Assembly (NCBI GenBank): GCA_013396655.1
Contig: WBMV01002768.1
Coordinates: 251,076-315,075 of the forward strand
Reading direction: 5' to 3'
Length of the DNA stretch: 64,000 nucleotides
Source of the DNA: Campylorhamphus procurvoides
Lineage: Eukaryota; Chordata; Aves; Passeriformes; Dendrocolaptidae
Shown: piece after piece, positions 34,758 through 47,888 of the stretch
Layout of the letters: each line of letters begins with the position of its first letter
How positions within the stretch are numbered: position 1 is the stretch's first letter
Made by a program: the position numbers and the translations under genes
Notes under the pieces: model-generated
Told to the model about the DNA's origin: nothing
The model's database searches: none
Seen by the model: the letters and a program-made list of their open reading frames with translations, nothing else

Positions 34758-37700
34758 ACAGCACACCCCTTCTGTGCCACTCCAGAGAAAACAGGTGCCT
34801 ACAGGTGCCATCCCCAGGTGCCAACCCTAACCCAGGCGCCATCTGCCAGGTTAAAACTCTCCTTTCACCAAAAAGCACTGGCTGAAGGTGAGAGACTTTC
34901 TGAGTCAGGAAGGATGACCCTGGCACTCAGATCCCCTTCTCGGTTCAGTCTTTATGGATGTGGATGAAATCAGCACTTCCTTAGTTATTCATGTGTCCTT
35001 TCCCTCTGTCATAAGTAGTTAAAGTGTTAAAGCAGGCTTGAAATCTGGAGTAGTCCCCAAAGTACACTCCTAGCTTTGATGAGGCAGGGAATTAAAAAAA
35101 AGGAGGGGGAAATCTGAATACAGAGATTTTGGGCCCATTTATACCACGGTTGATGATGTTGTTATAATGGGATTGCTGTTGTAAATTAGACAATTATCTC
35201 ACTTGTACAGTGGTTTTGTTTAGGAGCTTCAGGTGTAGTTCAATCCCTCTGGTGCTGAGGGAGGAATAAGGACTTAGCAGAAGGACAGTCTTTTCCTCAG
35301 ACAGTGTAAATTAAATGTGCCAGGAGACAGAGAGTGAGCACAGACAGGAGCAAGGCAAGGAGCAAGGGTAGTTTATCATGATGGGCCACAGATGCAGCCC
35401 CAGGTAAAGCTGCTGCTTCACTGGTTTCTTTGCAAGGCCCTTTTCAGGAGAGCTGTGACGGGAAACAAAGATTTGGCTTTGTGCACATGTGCAGGTTGCT
35501 CCTCTGCACTGTAAGAAGGCTCTAAAATGCCACACAAATGATAGAATAAGCATCTTAGGGCTTGGCAGCCCCGTGTCTTTGGAAGGCACATCAATAACTC
35601 AGCAGCCAAGAGGTAAGGGAGGAGAGGAAATGAGTAAACCAAAACAGCTGCTCCTGTTGGCTTGGCTGGGGGACCAACTTCACACCAACGTCTGTTTTCA
35701 TCTGTAATTAAAGTGGCAATGAAAACAAGGTTTCTGGAGGATGGTGGATCCTACACTGATCATCACAAACTCCTTGGAGCCAGCCAGTGTTTCTCAACCT
35801 CTGCCAGTGTTTCACCAGCACACAAGGAATGAGGAGCAACATCTTTGTTCCCAAACAGCAGGGCAGGGATTTGGCTGGCCAAGGGCTGTGGGACCCTGAC
35901 TGGGGGGGTGATACCTTGGAATGGGACATTTTGATCCAGGAGAGGGAAGGGGACGAGACAAGAAGTGGTGTGGGCACTGAGGAGAGTGACCTCAGCAGGC
36001 CAGGGAGAGAAGGAGGAATTCAGGAGGAGAGAGTGGGCAATCAGTGTGTTCCTGGAGAGGGGAGAACAAATAATGGGGGGAGGCAAGAGGCACCAGCCTT
36101 GCCACATCAAAGGGGGTATTGATGCTGCAACAGCCTGGTGAGGAATCAAAGGGGAGATAAAACATGTTAGCAAGACATAGGAGGCTTTCTTCATTTCACA
36201 CCCCCCACCCTTTCCTGTAAGTAAGGATAAAGAAAGAGAAACAATTAATATAATGTCAGCAAGGGGCTGGAGTGCACGTCCCAGCAAGAATAAATAAATC
36301 CCAGGCTAATCTGGCTCAGTGTTCAAACACATTCCTGCCCAGATTTAACACACACACAAAGACCTGTGACAAAAACCGAGGCATTAAAGGAGGACATGAT
36401 GAAGGAAAGAGGGAATGGCCTGTGGATAGGAAGGGCTGAGCCCAGCAAAGCTGGGAGTGGAGCACCATGACCCATCCAAAGCAAACCTGGGGATGAGTCA
36501 GGCAAGTGTGACCTCAGGAGGAGATGAACCACACATTAAAAGTGTCCCATTCTCCCTGCTGGTTCACAATGGCCATGGGGGGTTGCTGGGTGATTGGCAC
36601 ACACAGAACTCTGTGCCAGGGGCATCTCCACTGGCAGAGAAGGACTTGGCCTTTAAGTTTTTGCTGCTGCTTAAGGGACAAGTGAAATTGTCCTGTTCAC
36701 CCAACTGGCTCCCCCTGCTCCTGAAGAGTTTGAGTCCAGCCCTTCTTTACTGGCACTGAATTCCCAGCTGAGCTATAATCCCCCCTCCTCTGGGAACAGA
36801 CTCAGGGAGGTGAGGACACTTGACCAGGAGACACTGTCATGTCTGGGAAGAGCATCCAGAACCTTCTCAGCCCATCAGTGGCTCAGATAATCCCCAGGGC
36901 AGGGGCAACTTTCACCTGGCTAAAGCCCTGTGAGCACCATCAGGGATTTAAAGAGGTCTCCAGGCCAGGGAACAGGGGGGAAAGTAAAGAGGGTGTAAAA
37001 TCTGGAGGGAGCTGGGATGTTGACTAACCTTCAAGGTTTGTTCTTGAACATTTCTTGCTGTTATCCAGATGGGCCTCGTTCCAAGTGGATGTTTGTGTAA
37101 CTCCTGAGGGGCATTAGCAGCTCCAGATCAGCATTTTAATCTTGGTTCAATTTCTGCTTCCTTGTCTGGCCTCTGGGGACCATCCCAGAGCTTTTAGAAG
37201 AAACAGGAATGGGAGATTGAAGCAAATGAAGACACGGGCTGGTGGTGCAGCCTAGGAGATGCTGACCTCCAAAAAATGGAGCTTTACCACAAGTTTTGTG
37301 AGTGCTGCAGCTGGGAAGGGCAGGCTGAGCTGCTGGGAGAGCCCTGCTCCCACTGTAAGAACCTGCCTAGCAACCCAAAGTGCAGACACAGCTCTATTTG
37401 AGACAAATCCCCCCTGCCAGCTCCGCATTCTGCACTCCTCAAGACAGAAAACTCCTCGCCTTCAAAGCAAACCCCAGGTTTTCCCAAATTGGCAGGAAAT
37501 GACTCATTCTACAAACCCAGTCTTAGAATATGAGCACAGGATTCGAGTTCTCTTCCAGGTATGGCTGTGGGAGCACTAGAAAATCGCTTAATTAGAGTTT
37601 TGTGGGGAAATGTTTTCAGTATCTCAGGTGCTTTGCTGTTCTGTGTTTGTCTCCAGACTTTCCAAGCACAAAGAAATGCTGGTAAATGAAGTCTGTGGTC

Positions 37701-37820
37701 TGTGCTAACCAAAGTCCCTGTACAAGGCATGTCCTGGGACAGCCACACTCAGGTGCTGCTCTGCCCACACCAGCCAGCCAAGCAGCAAGGGGCTTGGCTT
37801 GATAATCTCCTGTCAGAGTC

Positions 37821-37868
37821 GTACAGGTAATTAGACAGATAATTAGATGATGTACAGGTAATTAGACA
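37821..37868. repeat. 31-bp direct repeat carrying TAATTAGA cores
   Basis: GTACAGGTAATTAGACA occurs at 37821-37837 and again at 37852-37868. Between them lies GATAATTAGATGAT, so three AATTAGA cores fall in under 50 bases. TAATTA is a homeodomain core. The repeat may be a clustered binding site or a small tandem duplication. Confidence 0.6.
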
Positions 37869-40800
37869 TCCTACCATTGACTGACAGGCAGCTTGGGCAC
37901 CACTTCTTGGGGCTCAGCAGGGAAATCACAACTTCAGGGATGTTTTTCCAACAGCCTGAAGAGCAGAGAGTCAAGCCAGGGTTTCTCTCTAGTATTTACC
38001 CTTAACTAAAGACTGGCTTTCTGTGGTAATACCCAAGAATTCTCCTCTATCTATTTTCATTTTACATAGTACAGGGGAGAGTGGATAGAAAATGACAGAA
38101 GAACAAAACAAATCCAAAAATAAGCTCCTGTGCTTGTTTTTGGATCCCTTTGGCTGTGCTCTCTTACAGTGGCTGACATTCTCTCATGGGCATAATCATA
38201 TTGATTACATTAATATTATCCTGCAGGATTGGTTTTGATTCGTGGGGATACAAAAGCAAAAAAGCTCTGCTGGACCAGGGGTAACTGAATAGAAATTCTC
38301 CTAAGCAAGCCCCCAGGGTTGTGTGGGTTTGGTTTGTTCTCTGGGGGGAAAGAGGGCTGATGGAAAGAGCGACACTGCAAACATTGAGGTCTGTGCCGGT
38401 CAAGGTGATTCCCACCCATTTCTCCACCTTTGCTCCCCTCTGACTGTGCCTGCCTTCATCCTGCTGGGGAGACATTTCAGCACATCCCCAGTGCCCTCCT
38501 GGGGCTTCTGTTCCACCAGGGAATTCTCTCCTCACCGTTGTAAAATGCCTCATTAGGAGGGAAGCAGGCAGAGCAGGCTCTGCTGAGACAAGACCAAGGG
38601 GGGTGATAATGGAATTTTTTGCTCTTTCTCAGCTCAGGTGTGCTGGTTTCATCACGGAGATTTGGGCTGGATTGACCTGGTATGTTCCTCTCTCAGATAA
38701 GAGATTTCTATTATTAATACCCACTGCCCTGCACGTTGAGCTGAAGGACCCTAAAGGCAGTTTGTGCTGGTTTTCCAACACAGAAAGACTCACAAAACCC
38801 AGGATAATAAGCACAGATCAGGCTCCTCTTCCCCATTTAGTGTCTCCCTTTTTGGAGATGTGTCAGACACTGAGCTCATATTTTCAAACACTCTGTTACA
38901 TGTAGAGGAGTTGTTCAAATTGCCATGTATAGATGCACTAAAAAAGCTTGATCTGTTTGTGTGGTGGGAGTAAATGTTTCTCTTAGGAGGTTCCAAGCAA
39001 AACTTAGTCCACTTTTCTCCTCTGTCTTTACACTGAACAGAAAGAGATGATTTCATCAGATTTCCTTGATTTTTTTTCTTTTCTTAAAGCTTCACCTCCA
39101 TGAATCATGTGTTTATCTTTAAAATCAAGAAGCAAAACTCTCTAGCTCCCCCCTTGCACTTCCATTAAAAATTCTAAAAGCTATGTAGCCTTAGAGAATA
39201 GCCTTTCTAAAGACATGAAAAAGAATTGCTGATTTATTTATTATTTATAGAGCTCATTATATTTTAACTCCAGGGGGTGGCAAATATAGGATAGACTCCT
39301 TCAAACAACTTGTGGGCCCTCCAGTGGTGCTCACCATGTTCCTGTGCTGAGGAAGGCAGCAGAAAGAAGCCCAAGCAGCAAAATGAAGAAAGGACAGGTG
39401 GGGTGGGCAGTTTTTGTGAGTCTTCATGGGCTGAGACAAGAAGAATGGTGCCAGACTGGCCAGGACAGCTGGGAATTGAGGTTTTAGGGAGATGGGAGCA
39501 CTGGGAGCTGGCACAGGATCAGCCCAGCAGGATTGCAGGAAGCAAACATTCTCCTCCAGGAGAGTTCTCTGAAACACTGAGGCTCTGCAGCTTCTCCCCC
39601 CTCATCTCTGCTCCATTAAACTCTTTTGGGAAGCAAACGGGTCTCAGGTGGCAAATGAGCCCTGGGAGCAGGAGCTGACAGTGTGTAAGAGACTGAAAAA
39701 TGGCCCCAAACTCTAAGGCTTTGTGAGCATTTGGAAATGCCCTTGGATTTCTGTTGTTGTTTCTCATCCCACTGGTTTTTTGGTCACTGGTTTTGCTGGC
39801 AAAACTCCCTGTGGGTCAGACAGGGCACAGGGATGGACAGAAGGGAAGCGGGCAGAGAGAAAGCCAGGGCTGAGAGGGTGAATCCAGTTACATTCTGCAC
39901 GATTTACATCCTTTCTCATTCCTTCTTGGACCTTTGAATCCCCCTTGTCCCATCCCATGGCCCAATTCTAATACTCCCCACGTGACACTAGAGGTGTTTA
40001 CCAAACCTGACAATTAAACCATGTGCCTGAAATGGGTCCTAATGATGCTCAGAGCTGGCCTGTTCATCCCAAAGCTGAGAAGCTGCTCCAGCTTCCACTT
40101 CCAGGAATACAAAGTGCAGTTTTAAAGCAGGTGGAGGGAGAAGATGTTTTAAAACTGTGCTGGCTCCATCACTGTGTGTGTCACACCTGGGGAGGGACAT
40201 GACACTCTTTAGTTTGTCTTCACTTCTCTCTCCTTTTCTTCTGCTGTCCTGCTGAGCCTGCAAGAACAGAGGAACTCACAAATGAAGTCATGGATTTAAG
40301 TCAGGACTCAAATCTTATTTGAAAGGATTCGCTCTCTATTTCATTTTTCTGTTCAGTGTATTTTTATTAACAAGTCCATTCAATCAGAGCTGTGACTCGT
40401 TGCCTCCTGTGCCTGGAAGGATCTTTTCCACTGTAATTTGTCAGCTGGATTCCTTCCCGGTCGTGCTCCTGTTTTTCTCAGCACATTCTGAGTGCCCTGT
40501 TTTCCATCAAAAGCAGACACTTCCTCTTGCTGGGGTACAGTGATGCTTCAGCCATCATTTGGTCCCAGACATACATATGGGAACACACATTTCTCTCTTT
40601 TTATCTTCTATTTTTTGTGTGTCTTTTCTGCTGGTCTCAACTTTTAATTGAGTTTGCTGTGGCTCCCTGAGAACATAAGGCATGAAATTACAAGTCACAT
40701 CATCCACTTCATAGAAATTTGTCTACATGGGCAGTTCCCCACTGCTGGAGCAACACTGGCAGCAGGAGGACGCACTGGTAGCTTTTATCACCCAACCAGT

Positions 40801-40979
40801 GAGGACTGGAGGAGTATGGGCCTTCCTCAGAGTGCAGAAAGACCCCATTTCTGCCCCAGGACACACAGAGGGGAGCAGACCATGGCCCTGCTGATTTGGT
40901 TCCCCACACCCCACCCTTGAACCTTCCCCTGTTCCCTAGTTTTAGGAGGTTTGTGATGGCTGCAGACAGGGGGCCCTTA

Positions 40980-41370
40980 AAATCTGGCAGAGTTTTGCTG
41001 ATTGCGACTCCATTTCAAAACTTTGATTAAACTTTTCCCGACTCCTCCTTGTTAGCATAAATTGGGTGGATTTATTCTGGGTCTCAGCACTGCACCTGAT
41101 TATTTATGGGAGCTAACGGCCGATTACAATTAACTTTGATGAATGTGAAGCTTTCTGGAAGGAGAAAAATATCCCCTCCCTTTGCTATAATTTATAATGC
41201 AGGTTAGTTTGTGGGTACAAATAAATGCAACTAGGTCATAAAACATCCTGACTTGAGGCAATGGGAGAATCAGGTGTAATCAGAATAACTTCAGCAGAAC
41301 TCCGAGAATTGCACAGACTTGATGCAATCTGATCTAGTCCTTTATCTTTAATCTGTTCTTTTCTGCTGAT
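40980..41370. promoter_or_regulatory. candidate conserved non-coding element
   Basis: CTGATTGCGACTCC, ACTTTTCCCGACTCC, GAGCTAACGGCCGATTACAA, TTAACTTTGATGAATG, CTATAATTTATAATGCAGG, AGAACTCCGAGAATTGC and CTGATTAGAGC combine retained CpGs, TAAT/ATTA cores and a near-palindromic TATAATTTATAAT. No exon-like frame is present. The composition suggests a constrained regulatory element, to be tested by alignment. Confidence 0.28.
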
Positions 41371-41924
41371 TAGAGCTTTACTAGATGCTGGGGGGGGGGA
41401 GAGCGTGCTAATTTATGGAGATTTATGCACACACTGACAATATAATTTGTGTGTGTGGTAATGTGTGCACACCGAGAGGATGGGGAGGGAAATTGTGTCA
41501 CTGTCAGAGATGTCCACAGTGAGTGGAGTCTCTGGAGAACTTTGCCTTGGGAAGCAGCTCTCTATCCAAGCTAAACAAGAAACCATCTTAACCTCAGGAG
41601 TGAGAAGCTTTGTGCCTGAACACAGGGCAGCCTTGAGTTGTAAGAACAGCCCAAGAGGTTTGCTGTTCCCATTCTGGGCCAAGGGCAGCTCAGCAGAGCT
41701 CACCCCAAATCCCAGGTGCCACTCCATGTGCTCCCGTGGGACAGGGGGGGCTTGTCCAAGGACCAAGGAGCCTGCACGGGCTCTCAGCTGCCACTCTGCC
41801 CTACCCACCCACATCTGGCTCCTGAGCAGGGGATTTATTTCCCTGTGGCCAGCTCTTGCCTGCTGCAAGCTCTGTCTGCTGCTGCCTTGGGAGGTCAGGG
41901 CTGGACCACTGATCTCTGCAGGGT

Positions 41925-42119
41925 TAGGTGGGATCTCAGGAGAAGGTTCTTCCCCCAGAGGGTGGTGGGCACAGCCCCAAGGCTGCCAGAGCTCCAGGAG
42001 GGTTTGGGCAATGCTCTCAGGGACAGGGGGGGATTGTTGGGGTGTCTGGGCAGGGCCAGGAGCTGGACTGGATGATGATCCATGTGGGTCCCTCCAGCTG
42101 AGAATATTCCATGATTCTG
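41925..42119 (+). mobile_element. CR1 LINE 3' end, second subfamily
   Basis: TAGGTGGGATCTCAGGAGAA, GGTTCTTCCCCCAGAGGGTG, GCCAGAGCTCCAGGAGGGTT, TGGGCAATGCTCTCAGGGAC, GGCCAGGAGCTGGACTGGAT and GATCCATGTGGGTCCCTCC, ending ATATTCCATGATTCTG. Sense orientation. It is the same subfamily as 23559-23670 but longer. It lies inside a 245-codon open frame (41465-42202) that I do not accept as a gene. Confidence 0.92.
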
Positions 42120-45100
42120 AGTTTGATTTCAGAATGGAAACTCTCTCTGTATCCTCAGCAGCTCCTTGTGAGAAACAAGGACTTACATCTCACTTGGCAT
42201 GATTGTCTTGTTTCTGCTGCTGACCTGAGGATAAAGATATCACATGAAACATTTTATCAGCTGTAGTAAATGTTCTTTCTTTATTAATTCTATTTGGGAT
42301 CAATAATTAATGATGCTGCCTCCTTACAATTCCCCTCAGTGGGAGAGGAGCGTGGAGGCGGGTTAGTGTTTCATGGCTTTGTGTTCCTTGAAGACCAAAT
42401 AGTCCCAAAGTAAATAAGGGTTCTTACACTGTGAAACTCCTTTCCTTGTTTAGGGGTCAGCAAGATCCCAATTTACCTAGACAAGGTATATAATTGGGTA
42501 GGCAATTCCCAGCACAGAGAAAATGCAGCAAATGCATTGAGAAGGAATCTTTCCATCCCCGTCAGGGGCAGCATAATATATAATAAAACCTGTGGGGCAG
42601 AAAAATGAGCCCTAAGTTGGTAGGACAAGCAGCAACAGAGAGGATTCCCCTGCTGGCCACCATCTCCCCACTGCTGAGTGTTTTCTGACCAAGCCTCCCC
42701 AGGGTTTTTGCAGAGATCCCCAAATTACAGGTTTGGTTCTTCTCAGCCTAAAATTCACGTGCCAGTGGTGATTACAAGGCAGTCACCCCTGTGACATCCC
42801 CTGGTGGCACAGCCAGGCTGAGAACCTAAAGGTGGAAAGGCTTTGTTGTCTCTTACCTACCCCTTGAGCCAATACATGTCCCTGGAGCATCTCTTACATA
42901 AAAATCAAAGTGATTTGGATTCCACATTTTAGAAAACAAATAGGTTAGGACTCGGGAGCCAGGATTTCTTTGGCTTTTAGCTAATGTCTTTAGCTATTAG
43001 CTCCTCTTGGGTCACTCCATGGCACATCAGGGCTCTTTCTTGGCTGCTTTTCTGACTCAAAAGGAGATAAATCCTAAGCTTAAGTCTATTTGTGTAGCAG
43101 CAAAATGCCAGGATGGGAACTTTGTGCCAGCAGAGCAGCCCTGTCTCAGCCCCACCCGTGGCTGATGACCCTGCTGTGGGGAAAAAGAGACTTCAGAAAG
43201 GTGGCAGGATGTCTGATAAAGGCTCCACACATCCCAGCAGCCCCTTTCATGCAAGAATGGCAGATAGATTTGGCTGAAGCAAGCTCTACCCCTCAGATGG
43301 AGATGTTATCATCCTCTCACGTGCCAGGGAAACAGAGGCATTAAGTGAGAATAAAATTTTCCAAGTCACATCTTTTCAGGTCGTTTCATTTTTCTGCTGT
43401 ATTCTCACAGCTTCTTCCCTGGCTATTTCCCATCCCCTTCCCCTTTGCCCTTAGTCAAAACCAAGTCATCCAACATGAAAAAGTATGCTTTTACTTTTTT
43501 TTTATGAGAAGGGACAACAGCAATAAGCCTGACCCTGATACTGGAACAGATACTCAGCTGCAGGAAGGCAGACCTAGTTGCTTGACTTTATGGAGAGGAA
43601 AGCTCAGGTTTATTTTAAGGGCTTCTCCAGGCATTTCTCCCTCTCTTCTTTGTCTGGAGTTGGCAGAAAGCCCTTGAGCTCTTTGCTGAGCCTTGCTGGG
43701 AGTTGGTGTGGTCCTTGCAGCCCAACCTGAAGCCACGAAGCTTGGCCACCACCCAGCTCAGCTGAGGAGCTGTCGTGCCAAGTGCCTTCCACGGCTCCCT
43801 GGGCTGGTGTCTCTGGGGCTGCATCTCCTCCTGAGCAGCTCCTGGCTGCTCTGCCAGCCCCTCATCTCTCTGAGCCCTGAAGGAACAGCCACGTTTGCTC
43901 TGGTCCTGCTTCAAGCTGCACAAGAGCAGGAGGCAGCTCGTGTAGGAGCTGATCCTCTCCCCTGCCTTTGTCCCACACGTGGGGGCAGCAGCTCGTTCAA
44001 GTTCTCCCTGTGTGGATAATCCAGGTCCTGCAGAACCTGCTGGAAACTCCTCCTGCCTCTTCTGGTCATTTGGCTGATGTTTCCACTTGAATCTATGGAT
44101 TTTGCCAATGGGGTTGTTCCTTTTGGTGCCCAGTAATTTCTATTTGGATTCATCATCCTTGCCTAGTTCCTGGTTCTGCCAAAAGATCTTCAAACAAAGA
44201 CCTTCAGTCTTGAATTTAACAGTGAATTCAATGAGAGGGTTGGTCTTCACCCCAAATTTGAGCCCTGCAGAGGCTTCATAGCATCCACTGCAGTGCCTTG
44301 GCCATGCTCAGCCTTTGCAAACAGGCTCCTCCTCACTTGAGTATTCAGTTCTCTTTGCTTTTGCCTCATCCTCCTCCAAGGCATAAATGGGATTACACCA
44401 CAGCCCTCCAGTCAGTCACAGACCCAAACCATGAAAACAATGGAGCTCCTGCCAGTGTAAGTGAATATGGAATTCAGAGTCTAATTAGATGGGGACACTG
44501 GGAGCAAATATGTAAATACCAAGATGACTATTGTAAAAGATATTTTTAGTTATTTGTACTGCAGGATTTCTTGATTTGCTGCTGGGACTGTGAGGTTTAT
44601 ATCTCTGGTCTCTTAGGAAAGGAGGAAAAAATTACATGCAAATCAAACCAGTGGTTTTGTTTTTCAAATATGCTGAAAAGGGGGAGGGCAGGTACAGCAT
44701 CACTCAATTATGAGGGGGGAAGTAAAAAGGTCTCAGAGATGATCAGCAGTCTGATCTCTCTGAACACTGTGCACCTGACATGGGCATGGTGGGACTAGTT
44801 AATGTCTGAAGGATATAAAATATGAATAGATCCAGCCAGGGTGCTCCCAACCCCACACTCTGTGGAAAACAAGCAGTGAGCCAGGCTGGATTTTTTTAGT
44901 TAGAGCTAGAAATGCCTGGAAAGAACAGTTTAATGAGTGCTGCTTGCAGAAAATGGAGCAAGGAATAATAGATGAGAGGGATGCGTGTCCTTCTGTGTCC
45001 CCAAGGACTTTGGGTCCCAGTGCTGTGTGCTTAGAGGCACAGACACTCTCAGAGTGCCACAGACTTACAGAGCAGACCCAAAGAGGCACTTTTTGAGCAG

Positions 45101-47003
45101 AGAGCCCCTTAGAAACGTGCTCAGGGTGACCCAGGACAAGGAGCATCCTGCTCTGCCCTGTGAGCTGAGGCCAAACAGCTTCTCAGAGCTGCTGCAGGAG
45201 CTGTGGGAGCCTCAGCCCAGCCGGGGATCTGGCCATTGCATCAAGTTTAAGTGGGACTTGGGGCTTTAAAAGCTGCTGAAACAACAGCCCCGGGCAGGAA
45301 CTCGTGTTCTAGGGCAGGTAACAGAGTTTGTAATGCCCTGATTGGCAGAAATAAAGGAAACTGGTCTTACTGGTAATGCAATTGCCATTTAAGATCACCA
45401 AAACAACCTGTGAAAAAGAAGTTGCCTAGAGGAGAGTCTGGCCTTTGAGTAAAAGCTGAAGGAAATTACTGTGGTACCTCAGGGGAGGCTCCAAAGAACT
45501 GATTTAAGATGGGTCAGAATAGTTCTTAGTACAAATTGCCCTTTAATTTCTCCTGTGCCAAGTGCCAGCCCATCTCCACTCTCAAAGCCCTACATCTCCA
45601 AGAACGTTCCCTCCCATGATCTCTTTTCATCCTCCTTGCCTGAACTCTTCACCCATCTGCTTTAAATAGAAAGCATCTTTCCCTTGTGCTATGAGACACA
45701 GAGTTAGAGTTATCCTTAAAGAGGAAACAGACACTTGCACCAAAGTGAGTTTCCACATTGCCTGAGCTCCAGCCCACCAGGGACGTGGTTCCAGACAGGA
45801 AAATGCTCAGCAGCTGAACTGCATCCCTCAAGGAAAATCCTTAGTGAAAAGAAAACGAGGCAAGACAATAACAACTTTTGAGCTGAAAACTTGATTGGCC
45901 CCATAACTGTGTTTTCTCTCTGGCATAATTCTCACCAATTAATACTCATGAAATTAAAAGGAGATTCCATCCAGAATGGAGACCATCCACATGCAGACCT
46001 GCCCCTCTCCTGCTCCGGGGAGACCTGGCTGGCTGGGTTTGCCCTCTGAGCTCTGCCTCACCTTGAACTGGTCCTGGCAGGGCAGGGATGCAGCTCCTCC
46101 TCCTCCCCGTGGCTCCACCAGTGATGAGGAAGGCAGTGGGTGGACTGGGAGCCTCCAAGACATTTTGCTATTAAGTGGTAAAATTTCGTCTCTGCTCAAT
46201 GTTTTGATTTTGGCCAGCTGTGTCTGTGTGCATTTAGATTAATCCCTTTAGCTGGCAGGAGCAGGACTGCCTGCTGTTTATCAAGAGTGCTTGTGTGTTT
46301 TCTACTTGATAGGCAGTAGTCTTGGAGGGGGAGCCTCACTCCTGGCTGGGGCTGGGCTCTTCCAAACCTGCCTGGGAGTCAGAAGGGAGATGCTGAGGGC
46401 AGGGACTGCCTTCAGTGGGTGGGAAAAAGGGTCACCAGATGTGTGGCCATCACATCTGGTCAGGCTGGGAACTGGTCAGTTCACGAGCATCAGTTTGTGC
46501 TGCTGCCTGGCTGGCACAGGGACTTCCCCTTGCTGTGTTTTAGTCCTCTGCAATGAGCAGAAAAAGGACAATTCTTCCTCACCACAAGTGACAGGAGTGT
46601 CTTGGGAGCTGAGGAGTCTGGACCCTTCCTCCCCTTTGCCAAGGCAAGTGCGGAGTAGTTAATGAAATAATTGCTCCTTTAACAAATTACCGCTCATTAG
46701 CCAAGCAACTGTGACTGTGCACACTCTTATCTCTGAAATGAAAAGATATTACCCTAAAAACCTCCTAAGAATTAGCATAACTGAGTTGAGTGGCCATAAC
46801 TCCTTCAGCACATGATAAAAAGTGCTGCCCTGTGCTCCTGACAGCTGCAATAACACAGCACAACTCCCACAGCCTGCAACTCCCACCTGGCTGGCTCAGC
46901 TGGGAATTCCTGGCCAGTCCTACTTCTTGGGGACACAGAGGGTGCCCAGAACTGCTGTCCTGGGTCTGAGAGATGAGCCCTGCATTGTTATTTGTACCCC
47001 AGG
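42120..47003. other. unique non-coding sequence
   Basis: No supported gene. 43600-44290 is a GC-richer stretch whose short open frames resemble nothing I know. A minus-strand pair at 45371-45407 (acceptor CTTCTTTTTCACAG, donor CCA|GTAAGA) is listed among the rejected items. 46660-46790 is AT-rich with ATTAG/TAAT cores. Confidence 0.4.
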
Positions 47004-47125
47004 AGATCACAGAGTGGGTGGGGTGGGAAGGGACCTTAAAGATCCTCTCATTCCACTGCCCTGCCATGGGCTGGGCCACCTTCAGAGCTCCAGCCAGCCT
47101 GGCCTTGAACACCTCCAGATCCAGG
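47004..47125 (-). mobile_element. CR1 LINE, 5'-truncated 3' end
   Basis: GATCACAGAGTGGGTGGGGT, GGGAAGGGACCTTAAAGATC, TGCCATGGGCTGGGCCACCT and GCCTGGCCTTGAACACCTCC. This is the complement of the terminal ~120 bases, minus orientation. Confidence 0.92.
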
Positions 47126-47888
47126 AGCTGATTCCCATATTTCATTGCTCTGAGCCAGTCCTCTGCCCCAGATCTTTTTTAATTCTACATATTTCAGTCA
47201 AACTTGCTGCGTTAGATGTGATGGAAGTGGAGCATCTAGAGAGGTTCAAATGGGGATTAATAATTTCTCTGGGTAATGAAAACACAAAGTTATCATGTTA
47301 GTTATGAAGGGCAAAAGTCCCTTATGCCTACTGAACATGAGAGTATGCTGGGATGAGATTTTTGTTCTTGATTATTTCCCTCTACTTCCTGTGCAGCTGT
47401 TCTTTTAGCAGAAGCAAATGGATTTGGGAATATTCAGTCATTACTTCTCCCTGAAATTATTGTTCTTTAAAGTATATCAAATAATCAGTGTTTCAGATGG
47501 GAAAATTTTCATTTTCTTATACTATATTTTCCCCCAGAAAATACATTATTCTGTTTAGGTTCCTCTGCTTCTTTTATCATGTGTGTTGTTCCATCCTTTC
47601 CAAAGCATTGCACATAAAAGATTAATCTTATTAGCCATATTTTTATATCAATGCACTGTTTTTCCATGGTGAGCTTATACATCAATCCAAGGCATGTTGC
47701 AGATGTCCAGCTGGCCCAGGCACTGCTTTGCCACCCCCTTCATTTGGATCAAGAGGTGACCTTCAGTCTCTATGATTCCTGTCCCAGTAAATGTGCTACG
47801 CTGGGGAAAAAGGGTAGAGGAAATCCCTACACCCTTGGTGTTCTCTGCGTTCCTCAGCAAGGCTGAGGTTCCCAGAATACAATTTTTA
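47126..47888. other. unique non-coding sequence
   Basis: AT-rich DNA between two CR1 copies. Nothing was recognised. Confidence 0.45.

Larger units (their letters stand above)
33956..41924. other. unique non-coding sequence
   Basis: A long stretch without a supported gene. It contains a telomere-like tract (34711-34757, with one more unit at 34825), a repeated TAATTAG cluster (37821-37868), a candidate conserved element (40980-41370) and a G10 run (41390-41399). A minus-strand splice-like donor (ACG|GTGAGG at about 38531) has no good exon. Confidence 0.45.

Noticed and set aside
34441..34926. Open frames with Asp-Pro-Asn-Pro repeats
   Set aside because: They reflect the telomere-like tract, not a protein gene.
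41465..42202. 245-codon open frame on the plus strand
   Set aside because: Its last third is CR1 sequence, and the first part has no recognisable domain or coding character.
45371..45407. 37-nt block between CTTCTTTTTCACAG and CCA|GTAAGA on the minus strand
   Set aside because: Two frames are open, there is no CpG or codon bias, and no phase-matched neighbour is near. Treated as a pseudo-exon.
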